A DNA stretch of 35,013 nucleotides from Pedobacter ureilyticus (lineage in GTDB: Bacteria > Bacteroidota > Bacteroidia > Sphingobacteriales > Sphingobacteriaceae), in the NCBI RefSeq assembly GCF_005925345.1, contig NZ_SSHJ01000035.1, positions 1-35,013 of the forward strand. The letters are read 5' to 3'. How positions within the stretch are numbered: the stretch's first letter is position 1; each line of letters opens with the position of its first letter. This document shows, piece by piece, positions 16,134 through 23,846 of this stretch. Position numbers and translations under genes: made by a program. The notes under the pieces are model-generated. The model was not told the origin of the DNA, ran no database searches, and was given only the letters and a program-made list of their open reading frames with translations.

Positions 16134-16904
16134 TTAGCCTCTTGCGGCCATTTTGATCATCCTATGAGCTAAGTCTTTTCCTAAATACTTATCAATAATG
16201 GCATGTACTACATACAAAATAGGTGTCATGAGCAAGGCCACTATAAATTTATAGGTATAGCCAACCAAACCAATAGCCGCTACCATTTGCCAGCTCCAGT
16301 GGTAAGCAGGATTTAGATAGAAGGCAATAAAAATAACTACAAAGCTATCAATAAGTTGAGATACCAAAGTGGAACCTGTAGCTCGTAACCAAAGTGCTTT
16401 TTCGCCAGTGAATTTTTTAATTTTGTGAAAGATCAATACATCTACCATTTGTCCTAATAAAAAGGCGGTGATAGAACCAACGATAATCCACATGCCTTGG
16501 CCAAAAATAGCATCGAAAGCACGAGGCATACTTAATTGTTGGCCATCTACTTCTTGGGTTAACCAGAAATCTGCAGGTTCTAATTTAATGGCCATCCATA
16601 CCACAAAAAAAGCAAAGCCAATTAAAATGGCGGTTAAGATAGAAAGAAAGCGCACTTGTTTTACCCCAAAATACTCGTTGATGATATCTGTCATGATAAA
16701 AACAATAGGCCACGTTAAAACCCCAGCAGACATATTGAAAGATAAATTGGGAACTCCAAATAAATTGATGTCGAACTTTTTAATGCCCAGCACCCCTTCT
16801 ACCGAAAAAATCTTTACTCCAATAAACTCTGACATTAAGGTGTTTGCTACGAAAAATGCACCTAAAATTAACAACAGCCTGCTTTCTTTGGTTTTAAAAG
16901 TCAT
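16134..16904 (-). CDS. Queuosine precursor transporter (YhhQ / VUT family)
   Basis: This 256-residue membrane protein has about six helices and the features of the DUF165/VUT family: NTLMSEFIGVKIF near the N-terminus, VLTWPIVFIMTDIINEYFG in the second helix region and QLIDSFVVIFIAFYL late in the protein. E. coli YhhQ takes up the queuosine precursors preQ0 and preQ1. I chose the ATG at 16904 (MTFKTKES), directly ahead of the conserved part; in-frame starts at 16931 and 16970 add residues with no family match. A 12-bp palindrome GCCCTACAGGGC lies upstream at 16951-16962 and could be a regulatory site. I see no clear preQ1 riboswitch. The gene is followed by the DUF421 gene but 161 bases separate them. 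Confidence 0.88.
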   Translation of the reverse strand: MTFKTKESRLLLILGAFFVANTLMSEFIGVKIFSVEGVLGIKKFDINLFGVPNLSFNMSAGVLTWPIVFIMTDIINEYFGVKQVRFLSILTAILIGFAFFVVWMAIKLEPADFWLTQEVDGQQLSMPRAFDAIFGQGMWIIVGSITAFLLGQMVDVLIFHKIKKFTGEKALWLRATGSTLVSQLIDSFVVIFIAFYLNPAYHWSWQMVAAIGLVGYTYKFIVALLMTPILYVVHAIIDKYLGKDLAHRMIKMAARG

Positions 16905-16950
16905 AGCGCCTAAAGTACAAAATTTTGGCATAAAGTAAATAACTATTATA

Positions 16951-16962
16951 GCCCTACAGGGC
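16951..16962. promoter_or_regulatory. 12-bp palindrome upstream of the queuosine transporter gene
   Basis: GCCCT-AC-AGGGC is a perfect inverted repeat 47 bases upstream of the chosen start codon. Its place fits an operator or a short leader hairpin, but no regulator is visible in the window. Confidence 0.3.
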
Positions 16963-17006
16963 AAACGCATTAAAATTAAGCATCCTGTTTTGTTAAAACT
17001 CTAATA

Positions 17007-17167
17007 AGAGCAGAACCTTCCCGAAGAACGGATTGGCCTAGCGGATATTTTGAGGAAAAATAGTTGAAACCACCTGTAGTTCCGCTCTAATTGCATTGCA
17101 CAAAATAATTTTCAGTCGTGAGGTGGCAAAAAGGAAAGGCAAGACCTCAAATTATTTTCGAGAGCGG
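17007..17167. other. Structured intergenic region with competing inverted repeats
   Basis: This 160-bp stretch has no gene but much symmetry. CCGCTCT (17082-17088) pairs with AGAGCGG (17161-17167). Nested inside, AAAATAATTT (17102-17111) pairs with AAATTATTTT (17149-17158), and GAGGT (17120-17124) with ACCTC (17144-17148). GTTCCGCTCT (17079-17088) can instead pair upstream with AGAGCAGAAC (17007-17016, one mismatch), so two folds exclude each other. It could be a structured RNA, a leader of the transporter gene on the minus strand, or a dispersed non-coding repeat. Confidence 0.5.
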
Positions 17168-17212
17168 TTTGACTAATTTTTACCAAAATAGATGCAAGCC
17201 TTGATTTTTACT

Positions 17213-17236
17213 CCACTTTTTATCAAGAAAAAGTGG
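17213..17236. repeat. Perfect 9-bp hairpin in the gap before the MFS gene
   Basis: CCACTTTTT (17213-17221) and AAAAAGTGG (17228-17236) form a perfect stem with a 6-base loop. It looks like the core of a REP-type dispersed repeat (AAGCCTTGATTTTT precedes it). Apart from this hairpin, the structured block before it and the promoter after it, the 465-bp gap 16905-17369 shows nothing. Confidence 0.5.
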
Positions 17237-17325
17237 AAAAGCCTATTTGGCAATGAAAAAATATTTTAATGCATTTGCACTAAATAGTTCTACTAATCCC
17301 TTCTATTTTACAAAATGCAGACGAC

Positions 17326-17352
17326 TTGCTAAATGATAATTACCCATCTTTG
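17326..17352 (+). promoter_or_regulatory. Putative promoter of the MFS gene (TTG - N16 - CATCTTTG)
   Basis: TTG at 17326-17328 and CATCTTTG at 17345-17352 (one mismatch from TAnnTTTG) are 16 bases apart. The ATG follows 17 bases after the box, the same distance as at topA. Confidence 0.4.
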
Positions 17353-17369
17353 CGCCTTCTTAAAATATC

Positions 17370-18572
17370 ATGGCAAATTCTAAATCTTTTCGTTTAATAT
17401 TAATTCTAGGCTGCTTAGCAGCTTTGGCTCCATTTTCTATAGATATGTACTTGCCAGGATTTAAAGCTATCGCTAAAGATTTAGATACAGACGTACCAAA
17501 TGTTTCACTTTCATTAGCTACTTTTTTTATCGGTATCTCTGCTGGTCAGTTACTCTATGGTCCTTTGTTAGATAAATTTGGCAGAAAAAAACCGTTGTAC
17601 TTCGGTCTATCATTGTTTATCTTATCATCTGTAAGCTGTTTGTTTGTTACTTCCATAGACCAACTAATTGTTTTAAGATTTGTGCAAGCCATAGGCTGCT
17701 GTTCGGCTTCGGTTGCTGCCATTGCCATGGTTAGAGATTTATTTACCGTTGAAGAGAGCCCGAAAGTGTTTGCCTCGCTAATGTTGGTCATTGCCGTTTC
17801 TCCAATGTTAGCGCCTACTGCTGGCGGCTATCTTATTACTGCGCTAGGATGGCAATCGGTGTTTGTTTTTTTAGGCTTAATGGCAGTTTTAATGTTGTTA
17901 GCCAGTATGTGGGGATTACCAGAAAGCTACAAGCCAGATCCAAATTATTCGTTAAAACCAAAACCAATTTTAAGCAACTTTATAACCGTTTTAAAAGAAC
18001 CAAGTTTCTACACTTATGCCTTAGTAAGCGCCATTACCTTTAGTGGTTTATTTGCCTACGTATCTTCATCGCCAGTAGTATTTATGGATATTTACGACGT
18101 ATCAGAAACCGGTTATGGCTGGATTTTCGCTTTGCTATCGGTATTCTTTATTGGTTTCAGCCAAGTAAACAGTCTTATTTTGAGATGGTTCAGCAGTAAA
18201 AAAATAGTTTTCTGGGCATTATTGGCACAAGCTATATTTAGTGTTTTGTTTTTATTGGCCGCTAGCTACAATCTGTTAAATCTGTATAGCACCATCGCTT
18301 TTATTGCACTGTTTTTAGGTTGTCTAGGTTTCATCAACCCAAATGCTTCGGCTCTTTCCTTAGCTCCTTTTAAAAAGAACGCAGGTAGCGCATCGGCCTT
18401 AATGGGAGCTTTACAAATGGGATTAGGTGCCCTTGCCTCTGCTGCTATCAGTATGTTTGCTTCAGACGAGGTTTGGCCAATGCCTGCTGTAATGACTACC
18501 GCTGCCTTAACAGCATTGGTTTGTTTGCTTTTGGGAAGCAGAAAAATTAAAGTACTCAACAATAATCAGTAG
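17370..18572 (+). CDS. Bcr/CflA family multidrug efflux MFS transporter
   Basis: This 400-residue protein has about 12 membrane helices and the drug:H+ antiporter features of the Bcr/CflA group: APFSIDMYLPGFKAI in helix 1, motif A GPLLDKFGRKKP between helices 2 and 3 (about residues 63-75), and motif C-like SPMLAPTAGGYL in helix 5. Members export drugs such as bicyclomycin and chloramphenicol, or sulfonamide-type compounds; the substrate here is unknown. It stands on its own promoter, and the aminotransferase gene starts 63 bases downstream. Length is normal for the family. Confidence 0.92.
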   Translation: MANSKSFRLILILGCLAALAPFSIDMYLPGFKAIAKDLDTDVPNVSLSLATFFIGISAGQLLYGPLLDKFGRKKPLYFGLSLFILSSVSCLFVTSIDQLIVLRFVQAIGCCSASVAAIAMVRDLFTVEESPKVFASLMLVIAVSPMLAPTAGGYLITALGWQSVFVFLGLMAVLMLLASMWGLPESYKPDPNYSLKPKPILSNFITVLKEPSFYTYALVSAITFSGLFAYVSSSPVVFMDIYDVSETGYGWIFALLSVFFIGFSQVNSLILRWFSSKKIVFWALLAQAIFSVLFLLAASYNLLNLYSTIAFIALFLGCLGFINPNASALSLAPFKKNAGSASALMGALQMGLGALASAAISMFASDEVWPMPAVMTTAALTALVCLLLGSRKIKVLNNNQ

Positions 18573-18635
18573 ATTATACCTTACATAGATACGGAACGTT
18601 AAAAATCATGTAGATTATTACTATTTTCGTATCAG

Positions 18636-19781
18636 ATGATAAACATAAACACTAAACTACCTACTGTAGGCACCACCATTTTTACGGTGATGTCTAAACT
18701 TGCCGCAGATCATCAAGCTATTAATTTATCGCAGGGCTTTCCAGATTACGCAACCGACAAAAAACTAATTGCAGAAATTAACCAAGCTATGAAAGAGGGG
18801 TTTAACCAGTATGCACCAATGGCTGGTTACCTTCCCCTTAGAGAACAAATTGCAGAAAAAACGCAAAACTTTTACCAAGCAATATATGATCCAGAAAGCG
18901 AAATAACGATTACTGCAGGAGGTACACAAGCAATTTTTACAGCAATCAATGCTTTTATTACTGCTGGCGATGAAGTCATTATTTTCGAACCTGCTTATGA
19001 TTGCTATGCACCTACCATCAAGCTCTTAGGTGGATTGGTAAAACCTTTTGAACTACAAGCTCCCGATTATAAAATTGATTGGGAAATGGTAAAAAAGCTT
19101 TTTAGCGCAAATACCAAAATGATCATCATCAACTCTCCGCATAACCCAACGGGCAGTATTTTGAGAAAAGAAGACATTGATGCGCTGATTAAATTAACCA
19201 AAGACACGGATATTCTTATTTTAAGTGACGAAGTATATGAGCATATCATCTTTGATGGAGAACAACACCAGAGTGTAGCCTTATATCCCGAATTGGCGGA
19301 AAGAAGCTTTATTGTAGCCTCTTTTGGTAAGCTTTTACATACCACAGGATGGAAAATAGGCTATTGCCTTGCTCCTGCTAAATTAATGGCAGAATTTAGG
19401 AAAGTACACCAATTTAATGTTTTTAGCGTTAATACACCTATGCAAGTAGGCATTGCCAATTATTTAAGCACAAGTAACATCTATCTAGAAATACCAACCT
19501 TTTTTCAGGAGAAAAGAGACTTTTTTCAACAGCTTTTGGCCACTACTAAATTTAAGCTACTGCCCTGTAAAGGCGCTTATTTTCAATGTGTAAACTATAG
19601 TCATATCAGTAATGAGAAGGACATAGATTTTGCGCAAAAACTTATTACGGATTTTGGAGTAGCCACTATTCCCATATCTGCATTTTATACTAAAAATGTA
19701 GATCATAAAGTATTACGTTTTTGCTTTGCCAAAGAAAATAGCACGCTTGAAAAAGCAGTAGAAAAATTAAAAAAATTATAG
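18636..19781 (+). CDS. Methionine/glutamine aminotransferase (PLP class I, YbdL/KAT-like)
   Basis: This 381-residue fold-type I PLP enzyme has INLSQGFPDYATD at the substrate site, NSPHNPTGS (the Asn that holds the PLP ring hydroxyl), LSDEVYEHI (the Asp for the pyridine nitrogen and the Tyr) and the Schiff-base Lys232 in SFGKLLHTTGWKIGY. This pattern is that of E. coli YbdL and mammalian kynurenine/glutamine transaminase, which favour methionine, glutamine and aromatic amino acids. The next gene, 20 bases on, is an omega-amidase. Together they match the glutamine transaminase/omega-amidase route, in which keto-methylthiobutyrate is aminated with glutamine and the resulting ketoglutaramate is hydrolysed. 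The exact amino acid preference is inferred. Confidence 0.9.
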   Translation: MININTKLPTVGTTIFTVMSKLAADHQAINLSQGFPDYATDKKLIAEINQAMKEGFNQYAPMAGYLPLREQIAEKTQNFYQAIYDPESEITITAGGTQAIFTAINAFITAGDEVIIFEPAYDCYAPTIKLLGGLVKPFELQAPDYKIDWEMVKKLFSANTKMIIINSPHNPTGSILRKEDIDALIKLTKDTDILILSDEVYEHIIFDGEQHQSVALYPELAERSFIVASFGKLLHTTGWKIGYCLAPAKLMAEFRKVHQFNVFSVNTPMQVGIANYLSTSNIYLEIPTFFQEKRDFFQQLLATTKFKLLPCKGAYFQCVNYSHISNEKDIDFAQKLITDFGVATIPISAFYTKNVDHKVLRFCFAKENSTLEKAVEKLKKL

Positions 19782-19801
19782 ATAGATATAATAATTCGCT
19801 C

Positions 19802-20602
19802 ATGGAACCACATTACCTCAACATTCAAAATCTAAAAGTTACTATTTTTCAGGCCTACCTATTTTGGGAAAACATAGAGAAGAATTTACAAAATATTGGA
19901 TTACGGCTGCAAGGAGGTGTCCGTGAAAAAACAGATTTAATTGTATTGCCAGAAATGTTTAACACTGGTTTTACGATGAAATCAGAAGCGTTGGCCGAAG
20001 AAATGGATGGCAAAACCATGCAGTGGATCAAAAAAACTGCGGCTAGTTACGATTGTGTAGTTACCGGTAGTTTAATGATTAAGGAAGATGGCAAGTACTA
20101 CAACCGCATGGTATGGGTAAAACCCGATGGCTCACACCAACATTACGATAAGCATCACTTATTTGGATTAGGTGATGAAGATAAACACTTCTCGCCCGGA
20201 AAAGAGCCAGTTATTGTAGAGTTAAAAGGATGGAAAATTAGGCTAGCTATTTGTTACGACCTACGTTTTCCGGTATGGCTGCGCAATAAAGATACGGCCT
20301 ATGACATATTGTTGTTGGTGGCAAGCTGGCCAGATAAACGATCTTCGCATTGGCGAACCTTAATTCACGCTAGAGCCATAGAAAACCAAAGCTATGTAAT
20401 TGGTGTAAACCGCGTTGGTCATGATGGAAATCAAGTTTATCACAGCGGTCATTCCATGTGCATTGATCCGTTAGGCAATACCGTTTATTATAAACCTGAA
20501 GATGAAGACCTGTACACTTTTAGTGTTAATTATACCGAGTTAGAAAAAATTAGAAGACAATTTCCTTTTTTGAAAGATTCTGACGATTTTGAGATCAACT
20601 AA
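19802..20602 (+). CDS. Omega-amidase (YafV/Nit2-like, carbon-nitrogen hydrolase)
   Basis: This 266-residue protein belongs to the nitrilase superfamily, with the full catalytic triad Glu51 (VLPEMFNTGF), Lys117 (YDKHHLF) and Cys151 (AICYDLRFP). The sequence pattern, with PEMFNTGFTM and DLRFPVW, is that of YafV and Nit2, which turn alpha-ketoglutaramate into 2-oxoglutarate and ammonia. It is a soluble cytoplasmic enzyme. Its gene sits 20 bases after the aminotransferase and 6 bases before the glycosylasparaginase gene, so all three are probably co-transcribed. That placement removes the product of glutamine-dependent transamination. Confidence 0.93.
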   Translation: MEPHYLNIQNLKVTIFQAYLFWENIEKNLQNIGLRLQGGVREKTDLIVLPEMFNTGFTMKSEALAEEMDGKTMQWIKKTAASYDCVVTGSLMIKEDGKYYNRMVWVKPDGSHQHYDKHHLFGLGDEDKHFSPGKEPVIVELKGWKIRLAICYDLRFPVWLRNKDTAYDILLLVASWPDKRSSHWRTLIHARAIENQSYVIGVNRVGHDGNQVYHSGHSMCIDPLGNTVYYKPEDEDLYTFSVNYTELEKIRRQFPFLKDSDDFEIN

Positions 20603-20608
20603 CTCATT

Positions 20609-21634
20609 ATGTATAATCGGAGAAAATTTATCCAAGCCACCGCACTATCTGCGGCTGTGGCGGCATTAAGCAAATCTTGCATTTCTAAAGATCACAAGGT
20701 AACCAAACCTATTGTTATTTCTACTTGGGATTTTGGCGTAGCGGCAAATGCCGATGCGTGGAAAGTATTAAATAGCAATGGAAAGGCATTAGATGCCGTA
20801 GAAAATGGCGTTAAGGTAGCAGAGGCTGATGTTAAAAATCAAACTGTAGGCTATGGTGGTTTGCCAGATAGAGATGGTATTGTTACGCTAGATGCCTGCA
20901 TTATGGACCACCTAAGTAATTGCGGTGCCGTTCTCGCCTTAGAAAAAATCAAACATCCTATTTCTATAGCCCGTTTAGTGATGGAAAAAACGCCACATGT
21001 AATGCTTGCTGGAGATGGCGCACTGCAATTTGCTTTAGAACAAGGCTTTAAAGCAGAAAACCTGCTTACAGAAAAAAGCAAAAATGACTGGGAGAAATGG
21101 GCTAAGAAAGCAAAATACGAACCTGTAAGTAATATCGAAAATAAGTTATATGATGACGCTCTTAATGCTGCGCCAGAGAAACTGCCAGGAAATCAGTATA
21201 ACCATGATACCATTGGTATGTTGGCTTTAGATGCTCACGGAAATTTAGCCGGAGCTTGTACCACAAGTGGGATGGCTTACAAATTACATGGCCGTATTGG
21301 CGATAGTCCAATTATTGGTGCTGGCTTGTACATTGATAACGAAGTTGGCGGCGCAACGGCCACTGGTGTTGGCGAAGAAGTGGTACGTAACGTAGGTTCA
21401 TTTTTAGTGGTTGAGCTGATGCGTCAAGGGTATTCGCCAGAGGAAGCTTGTAAGGAAGCGGTCATGCGCATAATTAATAAGAAAAAAAAAAGCACCAAAG
21501 ACTTGCAGGTTGGTTTCTTAGCGCTAAACAAAAATGGAGAATATGGCGCCTATGCTATACAAAAAGGATTTACATTTGCGGTTTGCGATAGCCAAAAACA
21601 AGATTTAATCATCAAAGGAAAAAGCTATTACTAA
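20609..21634 (+). CDS. Exported N4-(beta-N-acetylglucosaminyl)-L-asparaginase (Ntn hydrolase)
   Basis: This 341-residue protein follows the glycosylasparaginase/isoaspartyl peptidase family, which self-cleaves in front of a threonine that then becomes the nucleophile. That residue is Thr201 in YNHDTIGMLALD, and family motifs TSGM and GRIGDSPIIGAG follow. The pattern resembles flavobacterial glycosylasparaginase, which splits the GlcNAc-Asn link left after glycoprotein breakdown. The N-terminus (NRRKFIQATALSAAVAAL) is a good twin-arginine signal, so it is probably exported folded. A cysteine at about residue 24 has a poor lipobox (SKSC), so lipidation is doubtful. It starts 6 bases after the omega-amidase gene. 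A substrate other than glycoasparagine remains possible. Confidence 0.9.
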   Translation: MYNRRKFIQATALSAAVAALSKSCISKDHKVTKPIVISTWDFGVAANADAWKVLNSNGKALDAVENGVKVAEADVKNQTVGYGGLPDRDGIVTLDACIMDHLSNCGAVLALEKIKHPISIARLVMEKTPHVMLAGDGALQFALEQGFKAENLLTEKSKNDWEKWAKKAKYEPVSNIENKLYDDALNAAPEKLPGNQYNHDTIGMLALDAHGNLAGACTTSGMAYKLHGRIGDSPIIGAGLYIDNEVGGATATGVGEEVVRNVGSFLVVELMRQGYSPEEACKEAVMRIINKKKKSTKDLQVGFLALNKNGEYGAYAIQKGFTFAVCDSQKQDLIIKGKSYY

Positions 21635-21683
21635 ATCATTTCAATAACAAAACAAAATCTATCATCTACTAAAAAAGAAAAAC

Positions 21684-22562
21684 ATGGGACTATTATCAAA
21701 AATTTTCGGAAAGAAAAAAGTTGTAGATCGCGAAGGCGAGCCAAGCATGGTTTACATACCCAATGAAGACGAACGAATGAATTGGGCCATAGAAAAGGCC
21801 AATTTAACCTTGTGGTATTTCGAAGAAAGTCTAAGAAATCCAAAACACTATCAAAATTATTTCTCCATAAAAGTTTGCATTATGGATGGCGAAATTGGAG
21901 AACATATTTGGTTGATAGAACCTCATTTTGACGAAGATGGAAACTTATTTGGAACAGTTGGAAATGAACCAGTTGATGTGAAAACCGTTAAATTAGATCA
22001 AAAAATAGGCATTGATAGAGATTTTATATCAGACTGGATGATTATTGAAAACGGCCGATTAGTTGGTGGTTACACACTTAGAGCCATTAGAGACGGTATA
22101 CCAGATGATAAAAAACAAGAGTTTGATCAAAGTGTAGGAATGTATATTGATGAAGGTATCGATTATTTTAAAGCAAACTACGATACGCCAGAAGGAGCCA
22201 TATTATCGCTCGAAAATGCTTATGATGAACAAAATATAGATAAAGCAGTTGCCTCGAAAGATTTTGAAACAGAAGCCAAGTTAATGTTAAGCCGTATGGG
22301 TAATATGGTTGATGAAGAAATGATTAAACAGACTGCTGAAGTATTGGAGTTAAGTTTTGTTAAACATACTACTGAAAGCGAATGGCCAAATTTTAGCGGA
22401 TTAAAACGTGCTTTTCCTCATAGAGAGAAAGTAAGTGATAACTACTGGATTATCACAGAAATCTGTTGGTATACTGATGGTGGAAGATCTTTACAAAAAC
22501 TAGGCACTTCTAAAACCGCAGATGGATGGAGAGTTGTGGGATTAGTTGATGACGCTGAATAA
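21684..22562 (+). CDS. DUF2314 domain protein
   Basis: This 292-residue cytoplasmic protein has an amphipathic start (MGLLSKIFGKKK) that may touch the membrane, a first domain that includes the DUF2314-like stretch with WAIEKANLTLWYF and the later GIDRDFISDWMIIENGRLVGGYTLR (about residues 25-150), and a second half with no family I can name. No catalytic residues are evident; the function of DUF2314 is unknown. It follows the glycosylasparaginase by 49 bases and precedes cutC by 32. An A-rich run (AAAAAAGAAAAAC) before the ATG is the usual Bacteroidota-type initiation region. Confidence 0.8.
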   Translation: MGLLSKIFGKKKVVDREGEPSMVYIPNEDERMNWAIEKANLTLWYFEESLRNPKHYQNYFSIKVCIMDGEIGEHIWLIEPHFDEDGNLFGTVGNEPVDVKTVKLDQKIGIDRDFISDWMIIENGRLVGGYTLRAIRDGIPDDKKQEFDQSVGMYIDEGIDYFKANYDTPEGAILSLENAYDEQNIDKAVASKDFETEAKLMLSRMGNMVDEEMIKQTAEVLELSFVKHTTESEWPNFSGLKRAFPHREKVSDNYWIITEICWYTDGGRSLQKLGTSKTADGWRVVGLVDDAE

Positions 22563-22594
22563 AAACAAGTTTAATTTTTTTTAAAAAAACTCAG

Positions 22595-23332
22595 TTGACT
22601 TTAGAAATATGTGCCAATTCTGTTGAATCTGCCATCGCTGCCCAAAGAGGTGGCGCAAATCGTATTGAACTTTGCGCTAATTTAGCCGAAGGCGGTACTA
22701 CTCCAAGTTATGGGCAAATCAAATGGTGTTTAGAAAATTTAACTTTAGAGGTTTGGCCACTTATTCGTCCGAGAGGTGGCGATTTTTTCTATAGTACTGC
22801 CGAATTTGAAAACATACTAGCAGATATATCTTATTGCAAACAAATTGGTTGCAAAGGTATAGTTACAGGTTTACTTAATAAAAATGGAACTATTGATGAA
22901 GAACGATGCGCTAAGATCATAGCGGTAGCCTCTCCTATGCCAGTTGCCTTTCATCGTGCATTTGATATGAGTAGTAATCTGGAGAACTCCTTAGAAACAA
23001 TCATCAAATTAGGGTTCGTAAGGATATTGACTTCTGGCGGTAAAGAGAATGCTTTTATAGGTGCAAAGAAACTTAAAGAACTGGTAATACAGGCGGGTAA
23101 TCGAATAGAAATTATGCCAGGAGCTGGAATTAGTGCCGATAATCTTTTAGAAATTGCTCAAACTACTGGTGCTAGAAACTTTCATACTGCTGCAAAATCT
23201 ATAGTAGCGAGTAAAATGCAATTTAGAAATGAGGCAAGTAAAATGGGTGGAGCAAATGCTGATGAGTTTAGTTATGAGCAAACCGATGCAGATAAAGTTA
23301 AAGCTTTAAAAAACATACTTAACCAACTATAG
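22595..23332 (+). CDS. cutC: CutC family protein (copper homeostasis), TTG start
   Basis: This 245-residue TIM-barrel protein carries the CutC family signature LEICANSVESAIAAQRGGAN near the start, then RIELCANLAEGGTTPSYG and PVAFHRAFDM. CutC was first linked to copper tolerance, but its biochemical role is uncertain. The only usable start is TTG at 22595: reading back in frame, a stop is met at 22556 and no ATG or GTG lies between, while the conserved motif begins two residues after the TTG. The next gene's ATG follows the stop directly (0 bases), so they should be co-translated. A rare start codon may keep expression low (inference). Confidence 0.92.
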   Translation: MTLEICANSVESAIAAQRGGANRIELCANLAEGGTTPSYGQIKWCLENLTLEVWPLIRPRGGDFFYSTAEFENILADISYCKQIGCKGIVTGLLNKNGTIDEERCAKIIAVASPMPVAFHRAFDMSSNLENSLETIIKLGFVRILTSGGKENAFIGAKKLKELVIQAGNRIEIMPGAGISADNLLEIAQTTGARNFHTAAKSIVASKMQFRNEASKMGGANADEFSYEQTDADKVKALKNILNQL

Positions 23333-23767
23333 ATGAAACTTTTAAAAACATTATCTATCGGTATTTTTGCTAGCCTTTGCGTAAGCACTACAAATGCTCA
23401 AGACCTGGCACCAAGTTTATTAAACGGTAATTTTGTAGATGATTACGGTATTAAATACACCATTAACGATACCTTGTGGATACAGCATCCTGGAATAAAA
23501 TATCATATCGTTAAATGGAATATAAAAGAACAATACTTGATTGCTAAAAACGGTAACGGACACAAAGTTGATGAAAACAAGTACACCAGAATAGATTTCA
23601 TGACTTTTGAAGGCATGGCACCTTGGCATTGGGGTTTCTGTTTAACTGCTTACAAAGCTAAAACCGATGTAGAAGCAGAACAAACTGCCGCCGCTGATAG
23701 AAAAGACCCTAAGAAAGGCTGTAATGGCTTTCCATTTTCTAGAATGAAGGTAGCGAGCGAGCAATAA
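23333..23767 (+). CDS. Small exported hypothetical protein
   Basis: This 144-residue protein has a clean Sec signal peptide: MKLLK, a hydrophobic core to about residue 16 and a probable cut after Ala22 (TTNA|QD). The mature part is about 120 residues, with a WHWGFCL motif near the middle and two cysteines (FC in that motif, and KGCNGFPF near the end) that could form a disulphide. I cannot name the family. It begins at the base after the cutC stop and is followed by a strong terminator, so it closes this operon. Confidence 0.75.
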   Translation: MKLLKTLSIGIFASLCVSTTNAQDLAPSLLNGNFVDDYGIKYTINDTLWIQHPGIKYHIVKWNIKEQYLIAKNGNGHKVDENKYTRIDFMTFEGMAPWHWGFCLTAYKAKTDVEAEQTAAADRKDPKKGCNGFPFSRMKVASEQ

Positions 23768-23789
23768 GATATCGCAGCAGCAATCAATA

Positions 23790-23827
23790 AAAAAAGATGA
23801 TTAGATAGCTATCCAATCATCTTTTTT
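23790..23827. terminator. Bidirectional rho-independent terminator
   Basis: AAAAAAGATGATT (23790-23802) and AATCATCTTTTTT (23815-23827) are perfect 13-bp inverted arms with an A-run on one side and a T-run on the other. It lies between convergent genes ending at 23767 (+) and 23847 (-), so it can serve both. Confidence 0.85.
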
Positions 23828-23846
23828 ATTTTCTATTTCCAATTCG

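Noticed and set aside
16905..17006. preQ1 riboswitch upstream of the queuosine-precursor transporter
   Set aside because: I looked for the small preQ1 aptamer pattern and saw none; only a 12-bp palindrome is present.
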